Source: an uncultured Alphaproteobacteria bacterium
Lineage (GTDB): Bacteria > Pseudomonadota > Alphaproteobacteria > UBA8366 > GCA-2717185
Direction: 5' to 3'
Length of the DNA stretch: 64,000 nucleotides
Assembly (NCBI GenBank): GCA_943788635.1
Contig: CALSRA010000033.1
Location: 1-64,000 of the forward strand
The position numbers and the translations under genes were made by a program. How positions within the stretch are numbered: the first letter of the stretch is position 1; every line of letters starts with the position of its first letter. Of the stretch, positions 21,822 through 29,903 are shown in pieces. A model generated the notes under the pieces. It was not told the DNA's origin and searched no databases. It saw nothing but the letters and a program-made list of their open reading frames with translations.

Positions 21822-22619
21822 ATGGTCATGCACACAGAAATCACCGACGATCAGTTACAGCGATATGCGCGCCACATCATCCTCGACGAGGTCGGCGAGG
21901 AAGGTCAGCTCAAACTGCTGCAATCCAGAGTCCTGGTCGTCGGCGCCGGCGGGCTGGGGTCGCCAGTACTGCTTTATCTGGCGGCGGCCGGTGTTGGCAC
22001 CCTTGGGATCATCGATTTCGATACGGTCGATATTTCCAACCTGCAGCGTCAGGTCATTCATCACACCGACAGCGTGGGCGCGCTGAAGGTCACCAGCGCC
22101 CGGGAAACGATTCAATCGATCAACCCGGAAATCGTCGTCAACGAACACACAATGCGGCTCGATGCAAAAAATGTGGCGGAACTGATATCGCAATACGACA
22201 TTATTGCCGATGGCAGCGATAATTTCGAGACACGCTACCTGTTGAATGATGCCTGTCACCTGGGTGGAAAAACGCTGGTCGCCGGGGCATTGCTGCGGTT
22301 CGAAGGACAGCTCGCGACCTTCAAGTCACACCTTGGCGGTGAAAACCCGTGCTATCGCTGCCTGTTTCCCAGCCCGCCGCCGGCGGGCACGACACCACGT
22401 TGCGAAACCGCCGGTATCTTTGGCGCGATCGCCGGCGTGATCGGCACGATGCAGGCCAGCGAGATTCTCAAGGAGCTGCTGGGCCTTGGCAAAAGCCTGT
22501 CAGGGAATCTCATCCTGTATGATGCAATGAACACCACGTTCCGAAAAATACGGGTCCCGCCGGACAGGAAATGCGCCCTGTGCGGCGAGCATCCGACGAT
22601 TACGTCGCTAGACCGATAG
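21822..22619 (+). CDS. moeB: Molybdopterin-synthase adenylyltransferase / ThiF-MoeB-type E1 enzyme
   Basis: An E1-like enzyme that adenylates the C-terminal Gly of a ubiquitin-like sulfur carrier (MoaD or ThiS type). The 265-residue product has the nucleotide motif VVGAGGLGSPVLLYLAAAGVG, the Asn-Arg-like ISNLQRQVIHH, a Cys in PRCETAGIFG and two CxxC pairs (PCYRCLF, CALCGE) that bind zinc. It starts one base after the cysK stop. The pairing with cysK fits sulfur transfer; whether the carrier is for molybdopterin, thiamine or cysteine cannot be told here. No rhodanese domain is present. It overlaps the convergent MATE gene by 20 bases. Confidence 0.88.
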   Translation: MVMHTEITDDQLQRYARHIILDEVGEEGQLKLLQSRVLVVGAGGLGSPVLLYLAAAGVGTLGIIDFDTVDISNLQRQVIHHTDSVGALKVTSARETIQSINPEIVVNEHTMRLDAKNVAELISQYDIIADGSDNFETRYLLNDACHLGGKTLVAGALLRFEGQLATFKSHLGGENPCYRCLFPSPPPAGTTPRCETAGIFGAIAGVIGTMQASEILKELLGLGKSLSGNLILYDAMNTTFRKIRVPPDRKCALCGEHPTITSLDR

Positions 22620-23973
22620 CCGCCTGCCGCCGTGAGATCAGCCAGAACCGGGCGATCAACAGGACGACCGAGACCGCACTGCCTGCAATGATGGCGTAGA
22701 TCAGCCCGTGGGTCCCCTTGCCCAGATGGATGGCGAGGTACCAGGCCAGTGGAAGCATCAGCAGATAAAACGCCGCCGCGTGAATAACCGGTGGCGACCA
22801 TGCTTCCGCCGCGCCGCGTAAAGCGTTCGCCATCACGACCTGCCCGCCATCAGTCATGATGGCGATGGCCGACAGCGCGATCAGTGGCGCCGCCGCTGCG
22901 ATCAGGGTCGGGTCACTCGTGAAAATCCTGGCGACCGAAGCTGGCAAAAACGCAAAGACCACACCGATACCGCCCAGCATCACGATAACCAGACCAAGGC
23001 CTGTCCACGCAGCCATCGTGCGATTGGACCAATCGCCCCGACCATGCGCAATGCCAACGCGGACGCCTGTTGCCGAGGCCATGCCCAGCGCCGACATGAA
23101 CACAAATGCGACGGCGATATTCTGGATCGTATAGGCTGCAAGCGACAGCGTTCCCAACATGCCGGCAAAAAAGCTGAGTGCGGAAAATGCCGATTCTTCG
23201 ATCGTGTAACTCGTTCCCGTCGCAAAACCATAGCGGCGCTGTTGCTTGCCCTTTCGCCACCAATGCCGTTCCAGCAGGCCCCGCACCGCATATTTTTCCC
23301 GCCCCGGCATCCACCAGACATAGGCAATAAGCATCGCCGCCATGACGAGCCGCACAATTGCGGTCGACCAGGCCGCCCCTTCTGCACCCATTGCCGGAAA
23401 GCCCGCATTCCCAAAAATAAAGAACCAGTTCAACAACACATTCAACAGGTTGACGACGATCATGACGACCATGGCCGGCGTCGGGCGCCGCAATCCTTCG
23501 AGAAAGAACGCCGTCGTGCAATACAACAGCGTTCCCGGCATGCCGATACCGAGGATGGCAATGACCCTGCCGCCCCCTTCCGCAATTTCCGGAGTCTGCC
23601 CCGCCAGCAGGAAAAAGGGCTCGCCCAGCAGGCAAACACCAAAACCCGCCATGCCGAGCAACAACGCGTAAGGCAGGGACCGCCACCAGATATTGCCGCA
23701 TTCCGCATCCATACCCCGGCCGACTGCGTGGCTGGTGGCGACGACAGTACCGAACATCAACCCGATGCCCGCGACGATTATGACGATAAAAGGAGCAACA
23801 CTGATGCCGTAGAAAGCCACCTGATCGACATGCGTACGGCCCAGCATGGCGGTATCGACCGCCGCCATAACCATTATTCCGGCCCGCGTTATGACGACCG
23901 GCGCGGCAAGCTTGACCGTTTCGACAATATGGCCGCGCAGGCGCGGCATCAGCCGTTGGGAATCATCCGGCAT
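22600..23973 (-). CDS. MATE family efflux transporter
   Basis: A 457-residue integral membrane protein with about twelve hydrophobic segments and the two-lobe pattern of MATE (NorM/DinF) exporters, which use Na+ or H+ gradients to expel cationic compounds. Typical blocks include LAAPVVITRAGIMVMAAVDTAMLG in the first helix, FGTVVATSHAVGRG and the repeat-lobe SATGVRVGIAHGRG. The ATG at 23973 is close to the first helix. The 3' end overlaps moeB tail to tail. Substrate unknown. Confidence 0.9.
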   Translation of the reverse strand: MPDDSQRLMPRLRGHIVETVKLAAPVVITRAGIMVMAAVDTAMLGRTHVDQVAFYGISVAPFIVIIVAGIGLMFGTVVATSHAVGRGMDAECGNIWWRSLPYALLLGMAGFGVCLLGEPFFLLAGQTPEIAEGGGRVIAILGIGMPGTLLYCTTAFFLEGLRRPTPAMVVMIVVNLLNVLLNWFFIFGNAGFPAMGAEGAAWSTAIVRLVMAAMLIAYVWWMPGREKYAVRGLLERHWWRKGKQQRRYGFATGTSYTIEESAFSALSFFAGMLGTLSLAAYTIQNIAVAFVFMSALGMASATGVRVGIAHGRGDWSNRTMAAWTGLGLVIVMLGGIGVVFAFLPASVARIFTSDPTLIAAAAPLIALSAIAIMTDGGQVVMANALRGAAEAWSPPVIHAAAFYLLMLPLAWYLAIHLGKGTHGLIYAIIAGSAVSVVLLIARFWLISRRQAAIGLAT

Positions 23974-23993
23974 GAAAGGGAAATCGCCGGGTA

Positions 23994-24980
23994 TCAGAAC
24001 ATCGTTTCAAGGACGCGGTCAGGCGGGCTGTGTCCGTCGGCCATGGTCTTGATATTGATGATGACCTTTTCGCCCATGGCGATGCGCCCTTCAATCGTCG
24101 CCGACCCCATATGCGGCAACAACACGACATTGTCGAGCGCCAGCAGTTTTGGATTGATGGCCGGTTCGTTTTCGAACACGTCGAGCCCGGCGCCAGCGAA
24201 AGCGCCCTGGCCAAGCAATTGCGTCAATGCGTTCTCATCGACAACCTCACCGCGGCTGGTATTGACGAGATAGGCATCCTTTTTCATCAGCTGCAACCGG
24301 CGTTTGTTCAACAGGTGATAGGTTGCGGGGGTATGCGGACAGTTGATCGACACGATATCCATCCGCGCCAGCATCTGGTCCAGGCTTTCCCAGTAAGTCG
24401 CCTCCAGCTCACCCTCGATTTCTTCATGGACGCGGCGCCGGTTGTGATAATGGATCGACAGACCGAAGCCGCGGGCGCGCCGGGCCACCGCTTCACCAAT
24501 TCTACCCATACCGACGATACCAAGCCGTTTTCCCCAAATCCGGTGACCAAGCATCGTTGTCGGGCTCCAGCCGGTCCATTGGCCGGAACGGACCAGACGC
24601 TCGCCTTCCGCCAGACGGCGGGGCACCGCCAGAATAAGCGCCATCGTCATGTCGGCGGTATCTTCTGTCAGAACGCCCGGGGTATTGGTGACCATGATGG
24701 AGTGGGCTTTCGCCGCTTCCATATCGACGTGGTCGACACCGGTGCCAAAAGACGCAATCAGCTTCAACCGATCGCCCGCGGCAGCGATTGTTTCGGGATC
24801 GATCCTGTCCGTGACGGTCGGAACCAGCACGTCGGCATCCTGCACCGCTGCGATCAGTTCGGCCTTGCTCATCGGGGTATCGTCCAGATTCAAATGCGCA
24901 TCGAACAATTCCATCATGCGGGTTTCGATGGCATCGGGTAGTCTGCGAGTCACAATGACTCTGGGTCTGTTCGAAGTCAT
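23994..24980 (-). CDS. D-isomer 2-hydroxyacid dehydrogenase (glyoxylate/hydroxypyruvate reductase-like)
   Basis: A 328-residue NAD(P)-dependent D-2-hydroxyacid dehydrogenase. The Rossmann motif GKRLGIVGMGRIGEAVARRARGFG, the catalytic Arg region VNTSRGEVVDENAL, the Glu in VFENEPAINPKLL and the catalytic His in LLPHMGSATIEGR are intact. Overall it is closest to the D-glycerate dehydrogenase/glyoxylate reductase group, but substrate choice within this family cannot be settled from sequence alone. It is divergent from an SH3-domain protein gene, an association often seen in alphaproteobacteria. Confidence 0.88.
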   Translation of the reverse strand: MTSNRPRVIVTRRLPDAIETRMMELFDAHLNLDDTPMSKAELIAAVQDADVLVPTVTDRIDPETIAAAGDRLKLIASFGTGVDHVDMEAAKAHSIMVTNTPGVLTEDTADMTMALILAVPRRLAEGERLVRSGQWTGWSPTTMLGHRIWGKRLGIVGMGRIGEAVARRARGFGLSIHYHNRRRVHEEIEGELEATYWESLDQMLARMDIVSINCPHTPATYHLLNKRRLQLMKKDAYLVNTSRGEVVDENALTQLLGQGAFAGAGLDVFENEPAINPKLLALDNVVLLPHMGSATIEGRIAMGEKVIINIKTMADGHSPPDRVLETMF

Positions 24981-25073
24981 GATCGGTCCCTGTAACTGGT
25001 CAGCTTGATAATATCCGCTCCGTCGGACAATGTCGCGCCTTGACCCTTATATGCCCGCACGATATTGGAAGCC

Positions 25074-25592
25074 ATGTCTCCTGAGTCATCGCATATTCTG
25101 TTTCGTCATCTTCTGGTCTTTCTGGCCGCCATTTTTATGGCGGGTCCGGCGGCAGCGCAGTCGGCGAGCGGATCGACGCAGAATGAAGCCAATATACGCT
25201 TCGCGTCATTACGCGCGGACGAGGTCAATGTCCGGGCGGGCCCCGGCGTCCGATATCATGTGAAATGGGTTTTCGTACGCAAGCACCTGCCCGTCATGAT
25301 CACCGCGGAGTTCGAAAGCTGGCGCAAGATCCGGGATTCAGAAGGTGCCGAAGGATGGGTCCACCGCGGCATGCTTTCCGGCCGGCGCAGCGTCGTTATC
25401 GCCGGCGAGGTCACGACATTGCGCCGCACGCCAAGCGAGACAGCACCCGCCGTCGCCCGCCTGGCGCCGGGTATTGTCGCTGAACTGGATTCGTGTGATG
25501 CGCAATGGTGCCGGGCCACAGCGCATTCCTATTCAGGATGGCTGCCGCGAAAAGCGCTATGGGGCCTGAAGGACGGCGAAACGGTCGAGTGA
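25074..25592 (+). CDS. Exported protein with two SH3-like domains
   Basis: A 172-residue protein with an N-terminal signal peptide (HLLVFLAAIFMAGPAAAQ, cleavage after AQ) followed by two bacterial SH3-like repeats: the first around LRADEVNVRAGPGVRYHVKWVF to GWVHRGMLSGRRSV, the second around VTTLRRTPSETAPAVARLAPG to GWLPRKALWGL. Such proteins act in the periplasm, often binding cell-wall material, but the ligand is unknown. The ATG at 25074 is chosen over the TTG at 25065. A Cys pair (SCDAQWC) in the second repeat could form a disulfide. Confidence 0.85.
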   Translation: MSPESSHILFRHLLVFLAAIFMAGPAAAQSASGSTQNEANIRFASLRADEVNVRAGPGVRYHVKWVFVRKHLPVMITAEFESWRKIRDSEGAEGWVHRGMLSGRRSVVIAGEVTTLRRTPSETAPAVARLAPGIVAELDSCDAQWCRATAHSYSGWLPRKALWGLKDGETVE

Positions 25593-25615
25593 CCATATAC
25601 GCCCGACGGCGCAGC

Positions 25616-26206
25616 CTAGGTCGTAAAATCGTCCGCCAGGGCAACCCGCATTGCTTCCGGCATTATGGCCATATGGCCATAGGCTTGATGATCGAAACCG
25701 ATCACGATCTCTGTGCCCGGTTGCCGGAATGCGGCAACCTGTTCATCCGTGAAGGGGAAATGCAGAAACTGGACCGATGAAGCCTTGCCGTCCGCAGTGG
25801 TCCGGTCAATATCCTCTTCCGCAACACCCCGAATTTGTGTTCCCGCGACGCGCAAAAATACTTTCTCTTCAATGCCGCCAAGCTTGTTCAGGAAGGTACG
25901 GCGCCGCGCTTCATCGTTGATTTCAAACATGATCGTGCAAACGAGTTCCTTCCCTTTCGGGATCAGCGGGTTATAGGCCGCCAATTCGTCTGCGAGCTGC
26001 TCGTCGCCCCCCTTCTCGATGAAGAGCATTTCCTGAATCTGCCACCACATTGTGTTGTAGGATTCAAAATAACAGGTCGTGACCGGACCGATTTCGATCC
26101 GCCGGTTCCGCTTGTGACCAACAAGTTCCTTGCGCTTGTCGGCCCGGATTTTGGCAAATTCCGGCAGGGAGAGTATATCCGCCGCGGTTATTTCCGTCTT
26201 TTTCAT
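25616..26206 (-). CDS. DUF3501 family protein
   Basis: A 196-residue cytoplasmic protein starting MKKTEITAADILSLPEFAKIRADKRKELVGHKRNRRIEIGP. This N-terminus and the segment YNTMWWQIQEMLFIEKGG match my recollection of the DUF3501 family, whose function is unknown. It has no membrane segment and only two cysteines. It is the last gene of the rubrerythrin / Fe-S protein / DUF3501 unit, 20 bases downstream of the Fe-S protein gene, so it likely works with them. The frame is open further upstream, but that would overlap the preceding gene. Confidence 0.85.
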   Translation of the reverse strand: MKKTEITAADILSLPEFAKIRADKRKELVGHKRNRRIEIGPVTTCYFESYNTMWWQIQEMLFIEKGGDEQLADELAAYNPLIPKGKELVCTIMFEINDEARRRTFLNKLGGIEEKVFLRVAGTQIRGVAEEDIDRTTADGKASSVQFLHFPFTDEQVAAFRQPGTEIVIGFDHQAYGHMAIMPEAMRVALADDFTT

Positions 26207-26226
26207 TGTCTTGCTTTCTTCGCCGC

Positions 26227-27573
26227 TTAGACGGCGATCCCATAGGCGCGGGCAAACAGAACGACCGGATGCGATGCCGTTTCCGCGGGTGTGTTTTCCG
26301 CGTCGGCAAGCCGTTCCATGCCCTGCGCGAGATGCGCACCGGCCAACGGGCACTCGGATACAACGTGTTTCGTCGCGTTCTTCAATGCCTGCCGTGCGGC
26401 CGGTTTGCCGACTTTCAACGCGATGTCGAAATTATCCTTCATCACCCCCCAGGACCCGCCGTGACCGGAGCACCGTTCGATGACCTGTACCTTGGTATCG
26501 GGAAGCAGACGCAGCATTTCGGCGGCCTTTGCCCCCATATTCTGCGCCCGCGCATGACAGGCAAGATGCACTGTCACGCCACCTTCCAGCGGTGACAACC
26601 CTTCCACAAGTCCGACATCCTTGGCGATTTCGACGACGTATTGCGCGATATCCCGGGTCGCCTTGCTCAACTTCTCAACCGCCGGATCGTCGGGCAGGAT
26701 CAGGGGCCATTCGAATTTCAGCATCAGGGCGCAGGACGGCATCATCGCAATAATGTCGTAGCCCTTGTCGATCCAGGGAACGAGTTCGGCGGCAACCTTT
26801 CGCGCGCTTTCCGCGACGGCAGCGATATCGCCTTGTTCAAGCTGCGGCATGCCGCAGCAAGCCGGGTGGACAACTTCCGTTTCGACCCCGTTTCGCGCCA
26901 GAATCGCACGCGTTGCATGGCCAATTTCGGGATTGTTGTAATTGCCATAGCAGGTCGCATAGAGCACAGCCTTGCGTCCGTGGCCCGGCGCCTGAAGATT
27001 GACCGCCGGCGGGTTGGCGCTCGACGACTTGACGAAGCTTTCGCCGGCAAATTTCGGCAACGCGGCATCGCGGTGAATCCCCGCCACCGATTCCATGACG
27101 GGGCGTGTCAGCGCATTTTTTTCATCGACGGCCCAGTTCACGACCGGTGCGACCATCGCCGCAAGTTTGCCGTTACGGTCGGTTTTGGTCATTTGCTTTT
27201 CGGCAAAGCCGACTTCGCCGTCACGCTGTTCGATGGCGCGATAGCGCAGCATCAAATGCGGAAAATCCAGGTTGAATTCATGCGGCGGCACATAAGGACA
27301 TTTCGTCATGAAGCACATATCGCAAAGCGTGCAGGCATCAACGACCGGCTTGAAATCCTTGGAATCGACTGAATCCAGCTCGCCTGTCTCGGCTTCGTCG
27401 ATCAAATCGAACAGTTGCGGAAAGCTGTCGCACAAATTGAAACATCGCCGGCAGCCATGACAGATATCGAAGACCCGCCGCAATTCGACGTCGAGCTTTT
27501 CCTTGTCATAGAAATCCGGTTCCTGCCACGCGATCGGATGCCGCGTTGGCGCTTCCAGGCTACCCTCGACCAT
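26227..27573 (-). CDS. Two-[4Fe-4S] protein with CCG (heterodisulfide reductase-like) domains
   Basis: A 448-residue protein related to HdrD/GlpC-type Fe-S oxidoreductases. Two ferredoxin-type cluster motifs lie near the N-terminus: C-x2-C-x2-C-x3-C at residues 38-48 and C-x2-C-x2-C-x4-C at 81-92. Two CCG domains follow. The first is complete ([10 protein letters not shown] ... HPACCGMPQ); the second is altered, with LACHARAQN ... [10 protein letters not shown] in place of CCG. No membrane segment is present. It lies between rubrerythrin and DUF3501. An electron-transfer role, possibly to the rubrerythrin diiron site, is inferred from context; the substrate is unknown. Confidence 0.88.
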   Translation of the reverse strand: MVEGSLEAPTRHPIAWQEPDFYDKEKLDVELRRVFDICHGCRRCFNLCDSFPQLFDLIDEAETGELDSVDSKDFKPVVDACTLCDMCFMTKCPYVPPHEFNLDFPHLMLRYRAIEQRDGEVGFAEKQMTKTDRNGKLAAMVAPVVNWAVDEKNALTRPVMESVAGIHRDAALPKFAGESFVKSSSANPPAVNLQAPGHGRKAVLYATCYGNYNNPEIGHATRAILARNGVETEVVHPACCGMPQLEQGDIAAVAESARKVAAELVPWIDKGYDIIAMMPSCALMLKFEWPLILPDDPAVEKLSKATRDIAQYVVEIAKDVGLVEGLSPLEGGVTVHLACHARAQNMGAKAAEMLRLLPDTKVQVIERCSGHGGSWGVMKDNFDIALKVGKPAARQALKNATKHVVSECPLAGAHLAQGMERLADAENTPAETASHPVVLFARAYGIAV

Positions 27574-27608
27574 GAGCTAGTCCGCCATAAATTTAATAAG
27601 GAAACCTA

Positions 27609-27640
27609 CGCGGCTGCGACGTTTTCACGACACAGCCGCG
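27609..27640 (-). terminator. Stem-loop between rubrerythrin and Fe-S protein genes
   Basis: CGCGGCTG (27609-27616) pairs with CAGCCGCG (27633-27640). The stem continues inward with two mismatches to a GAAA loop on the minus strand. It is followed by a partly U-rich stretch (TTTCCTTATTAAATTTA). It may act as a partial terminator or an RNA-stabilising hairpin, letting rubrerythrin be made in excess over the two downstream proteins. Confidence 0.5.
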
Positions 27641-27653
27641 CAACAACACTCAA

Positions 27654-28073
27654 TCAGTCGTCGAGCGTGTCCAGCGCCTTCTGGAACCGTCCGGCGTGGC
27701 TCTTTTCAGCCTTCGCCAGGGTTTCAAACCAGTCCGCGATCTCATCGAAGTTTTCTTCACGAGCGGTCCGCGCCATACCCGGATACATGTCGGTGTATTC
27801 ATGGGTTTCACCAGCGACGGCAGCGCCAAGATTGTCAGCCGTGCCACCGATCGGAAGACCCGTTGCCGGATCGCCGGTTTCTTCGAGAAATTCGAGATGA
27901 CCGTGCGCATGGCCGGTTTCGCCTTCGGCCGTTGAACGGAACACCGTTGCGACATCGTTATAACCTTCGACATCAGCTTTCTGCGCGAAATACAGATAGC
28001 GGCGATTGGCCTGGCTTTCACCGGCAAACGCTGCCTTGAGGTTGTCTTCGGTCTTGCTGCCTTTGAGTCCCAT
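27654..28073 (-). CDS. Rubrerythrin without rubredoxin domain
   Basis: A 139-residue ferritin-like diiron protein. Ligand motifs are visible: Glu in [14 protein letters not shown], the E-x2-H pair in [16 protein letters not shown], Glu in [15 protein letters not shown], and E-x2-H in [11 protein letters not shown]. The C-terminal rubredoxin CxxC...CxxC domain of classical rubrerythrins is missing, so electrons must come from another protein. Rubrerythrins reduce hydrogen peroxide. The gene has a GAGGAGG ribosome binding site, its own promoter with Irr/Fur-type elements, and heads the operon with the Fe-S protein and DUF3501. Confidence 0.93.
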   Translation of the reverse strand: MGLKGSKTEDNLKAAFAGESQANRRYLYFAQKADVEGYNDVATVFRSTAEGETGHAHGHLEFLEETGDPATGLPIGGTADNLGAAVAGETHEYTDMYPGMARTAREENFDEIADWFETLAKAEKSHAGRFQKALDTLDD

Positions 28074-28112
28074 GGGTCCCTCCTCTTGGGTTAATAATCA
28101 GCCACAGCCCTC

Positions 28113-28141
28113 TATATGGCGCAGCATCCAAAAGGAGTCAA
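28113..28141 (-). promoter_or_regulatory. Candidate rubrerythrin promoter
   Basis: On the minus strand TTGACT (28136-28141) and CATATA (28113-28118) are separated by 17 bases, 40 bases upstream of the rubrerythrin ATG at 28073. The GAGGAGG ribosome binding site follows. The Irr-like element lies immediately upstream of the -35. Confidence 0.55.
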
Positions 28142-28145
28142 TAAT

Positions 28146-28162
28146 TCTAGAATGGTTTTAAA
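28146..28162 (-). promoter_or_regulatory. ICE-like element (possible Irr site)
   Basis: On the minus strand TTTAAAA-CCA-TTCTAGA matches 12 of 14 defined positions of the iron control element as I recall it (TTTAGAA-N3-TTCTAAA). A perfect 10-bp palindrome ATTCTAGAAT (28144-28153) overlaps it. The site abuts the -35 of the rubrerythrin promoter and lies just downstream of the irr gene. Confidence 0.5.
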
Positions 28163-28187
28163 GAAAGAAGTATGCGGTTGGGTTAGT

Positions 28188-28202
28188 TGAGAATAATTGT
28201 CA
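28188..28202. promoter_or_regulatory. Fur-type 7-1-7 box upstream of rubrerythrin
   Basis: TGAGAAT-A-ATTGTCA differs from the Fur consensus TGATAAT-N-ATTATCA at one position in each half (12 of 14). It is the core of a longer inverted repeat, TAGTTGA-N9-TCAACTA. It overlaps the irr stop codon and lies about 45 bases upstream of the rubrerythrin -35, a position suited to a Fur-family regulator. Confidence 0.5.
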
Positions 28203-28616
28203 ACTAGCGCGCACTCTGATGATGACGTCAACGCCATCGATGACCGTCCCATCCGGTGCGGACGGCAGATGCGAAACAGCAACCGCATCCCCTGAAATAT
28301 CAATCAGCTGTTCCGTATCCTGATTGAAAAAATGATGATGCAGTTCGGTATTCGAATCGAAATAGGACCGTCGCGAATCCACCGCCACTTCGCGCAGGAG
28401 CCCCGACGCCGTAAACTGGTTCAGCGTATTGTAGACGGTGGCCAGCGAGACTTTTACGCCATTGCCGACAGCCTGCTGATGCAATTGCTCCGCCGTGACG
28501 TGCCGATCCCCGGAATCGAAGAGCAGCCGTGCCAGGGCAAGACGTTGCCGTGTCGGACGCAAACCTGCTGCGGTCAGCCGGTCCAAAACCGGGCGAAATG
28601 GACGGATCATGATCAT
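28200..28616 (-). CDS. irr: Iron response regulator, Fur family (Irr type)
   Basis: A 138-residue Fur-family regulator. The segments LRPTRQRLALARLLFDSGDRHVTAEQLHQQA and KVSLATVYNTLNQFTASGLL form the winged helix. The HHHFFN motif (ELHHHFFNQDTEQ) is characteristic of Irr, which senses heme and controls iron-dependent genes in alphaproteobacteria. The Cys pairs that bind zinc in many Fur proteins are missing, as in Irr. The start may be ATG 28616 or ATG 28610. TTGACA lies upstream at 28699-28704 on the minus strand. The next gene downstream is rubrerythrin, a likely target. Confidence 0.9.
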   Translation of the reverse strand: MIMIRPFRPVLDRLTAAGLRPTRQRLALARLLFDSGDRHVTAEQLHQQAVGNGVKVSLATVYNTLNQFTASGLLREVAVDSRRSYFDSNTELHHHFFNQDTEQLIDISGDAVAVSHLPSAPDGTVIDGVDVIIRVRAS

Positions 28617-28704
28617 AGGCGTTTCATAATACGGCTTGTTTTCGGGTGCAAATGCTTTTTGTAACAGGGTTGTATCTACATTTTTTGAATGTGTCGAATG
28701 TCAA

Positions 28705-29403
28705 TCATCCATACCGAAACAGGTCAGCACCATTTTCCCTGAGCCAGGCGCGGCCAAAATCCGTGTATTCGCTCAACCGGTCGACAACCGTCCAGAAAGC
28801 CGGTGAATGATTGGGCTGGGCAAGATGGCCAACCTCATGCGCGACGACATAGTCCAGCACTTCCGGCGGCGCGAGGACAAGCCGCCAGTTGAAGGACAGA
28901 TTCCCGGTACTCGAACAACTGCCCCAACGGCTTTTCTGATTGCGGATCGATATTCGACCGGCGCGGCGCCCCAATCGCGCCGCTTTCTCCACAACGAGCG
29001 GCGATACAGCGGCCCGGGCATCACGGCGTAACCAGTCGTGCAAACGCCGCGCGAGATAATCCGCCTGTCCTGAAACACAGATCCGGCCGGCTTCGGACCA
29101 AACACCACGCCGCGCAGACGGCTCATGGGAAATTAGATGGTCAACACCACGATAGGGCAGCACGACGCCATCGCCGAAAGGAACGAAAGCCGGCAACGCG
29201 CCGAGCCGGTCCACCAGCCAGTCAGCGCGCTCTTTCAGGAATGCGATACCGTCGCGTTTGCTGGCGCGGGGCGGCAGAACAAGTTCCGCACCGCCGATGG
29301 CCTGATCAACCCGGATTGCAATCCGCCGCGCCCTGGCGCTGCGCCGGATCGCCACTTCAATGTCGCGGCCATCCACATTCAGGACCGCCGTCCCACCCGT
29401 CAC
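28705..29403 (-). CDS. YgjP-like M48-type metallopeptidase (DUF45)
   Basis: A 232-residue protein of the YgjP/DUF45 family. The zincin motif [16 protein letters not shown] gives HExxH with a downstream His, and the preceding block [25 protein letters not shown] is the family signature. No signal peptide or membrane segment is seen, so it acts in the cytoplasm. Substrate unknown. Its ATG overlaps the stop of the YcgN-like gene (ATGA), so it is translationally coupled to it. Confidence 0.9.
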   Translation of the reverse strand: MTGGTAVLNVDGRDIEVAIRRSARARRIAIRVDQAIGGAELVLPPRASKRDGIAFLKERADWLVDRLGALPAFVPFGDGVVLPYRGVDHLISHEPSARRGVWSEAGRICVSGQADYLARRLHDWLRRDARAAVSPLVVEKAARLGRRAGRISIRNQKSRWGSCSSTGNLSFNWRLVLAPPEVLDYVVAHEVGHLAQPNHSPAFWTVVDRLSEYTDFGRAWLRENGADLFRYG

Positions 29404-29903
29404 CGCCTGCGGCCCCGGCCGCCGAACTTGCGTCGATGAAACGGTTCCGCCCCATCGACCAGCCAGTCGACGATATGCTGTTCAAGGTTCTTGACGTTTT
29501 CTTCGGAGACCGCCTTGTCACGAACGGAGATACCGGCTTCATGCACGGTATCCGGATTGCCGGACACGAGCGGGTGCCACCATTCCAGGTCCTTGCCATT
29601 GGCAACGAGCCGGTAGCCACAGGTTTGTGGCAACCAGCGCAACGTTGTTGCCCGGCCCGGCGTCAACTGGACACAATCGGGCACCTGTGATTTCCGGTTT
29701 GTATAGTCCTTGCAATTGCAGCCATGCAGATCGAGCAGCGAACAGGCGACATCGGTCAAACCGATTTCGCCGGTATCGGCGTCCTCAACCTTGTGCAGGC
29801 AACATTGCCCGCAGCCATCGCACAAGGACTCCCATTCTTCCTGTGTCATCTGACTCAGGGTTTTCAGTTTCCAGAATGGAATCGGCGCTTCACGGTCGGT
29901 CAT
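29400..29903 (-). CDS. YcgN family cysteine-cluster protein (UPF0260)
   Basis: A 167-residue protein with the conserved Cys cluster [14 protein letters not shown] and further cysteines in [17 protein letters not shown] and QTCGYRL, typical of the UPF0260/UPF0153 family thought to bind zinc or iron-sulfur. Function unknown. The ATG at 29903 ([12 protein letters not shown]) is preferred to the upstream TTG. Its start overlaps the cobB stop and its stop overlaps the YgjP-like start, each by four bases. Confidence 0.9.
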   Translation of the reverse strand: MTDREAPIPFWKLKTLSQMTQEEWESLCDGCGQCCLHKVEDADTGEIGLTDVACSLLDLHGCNCKDYTNRKSQVPDCVQLTPGRATTLRWLPQTCGYRLVANGKDLEWWHPLVSGNPDTVHEAGISVRDKAVSEENVKNLEQHIVDWLVDGAEPFHRRKFGGRGRRR

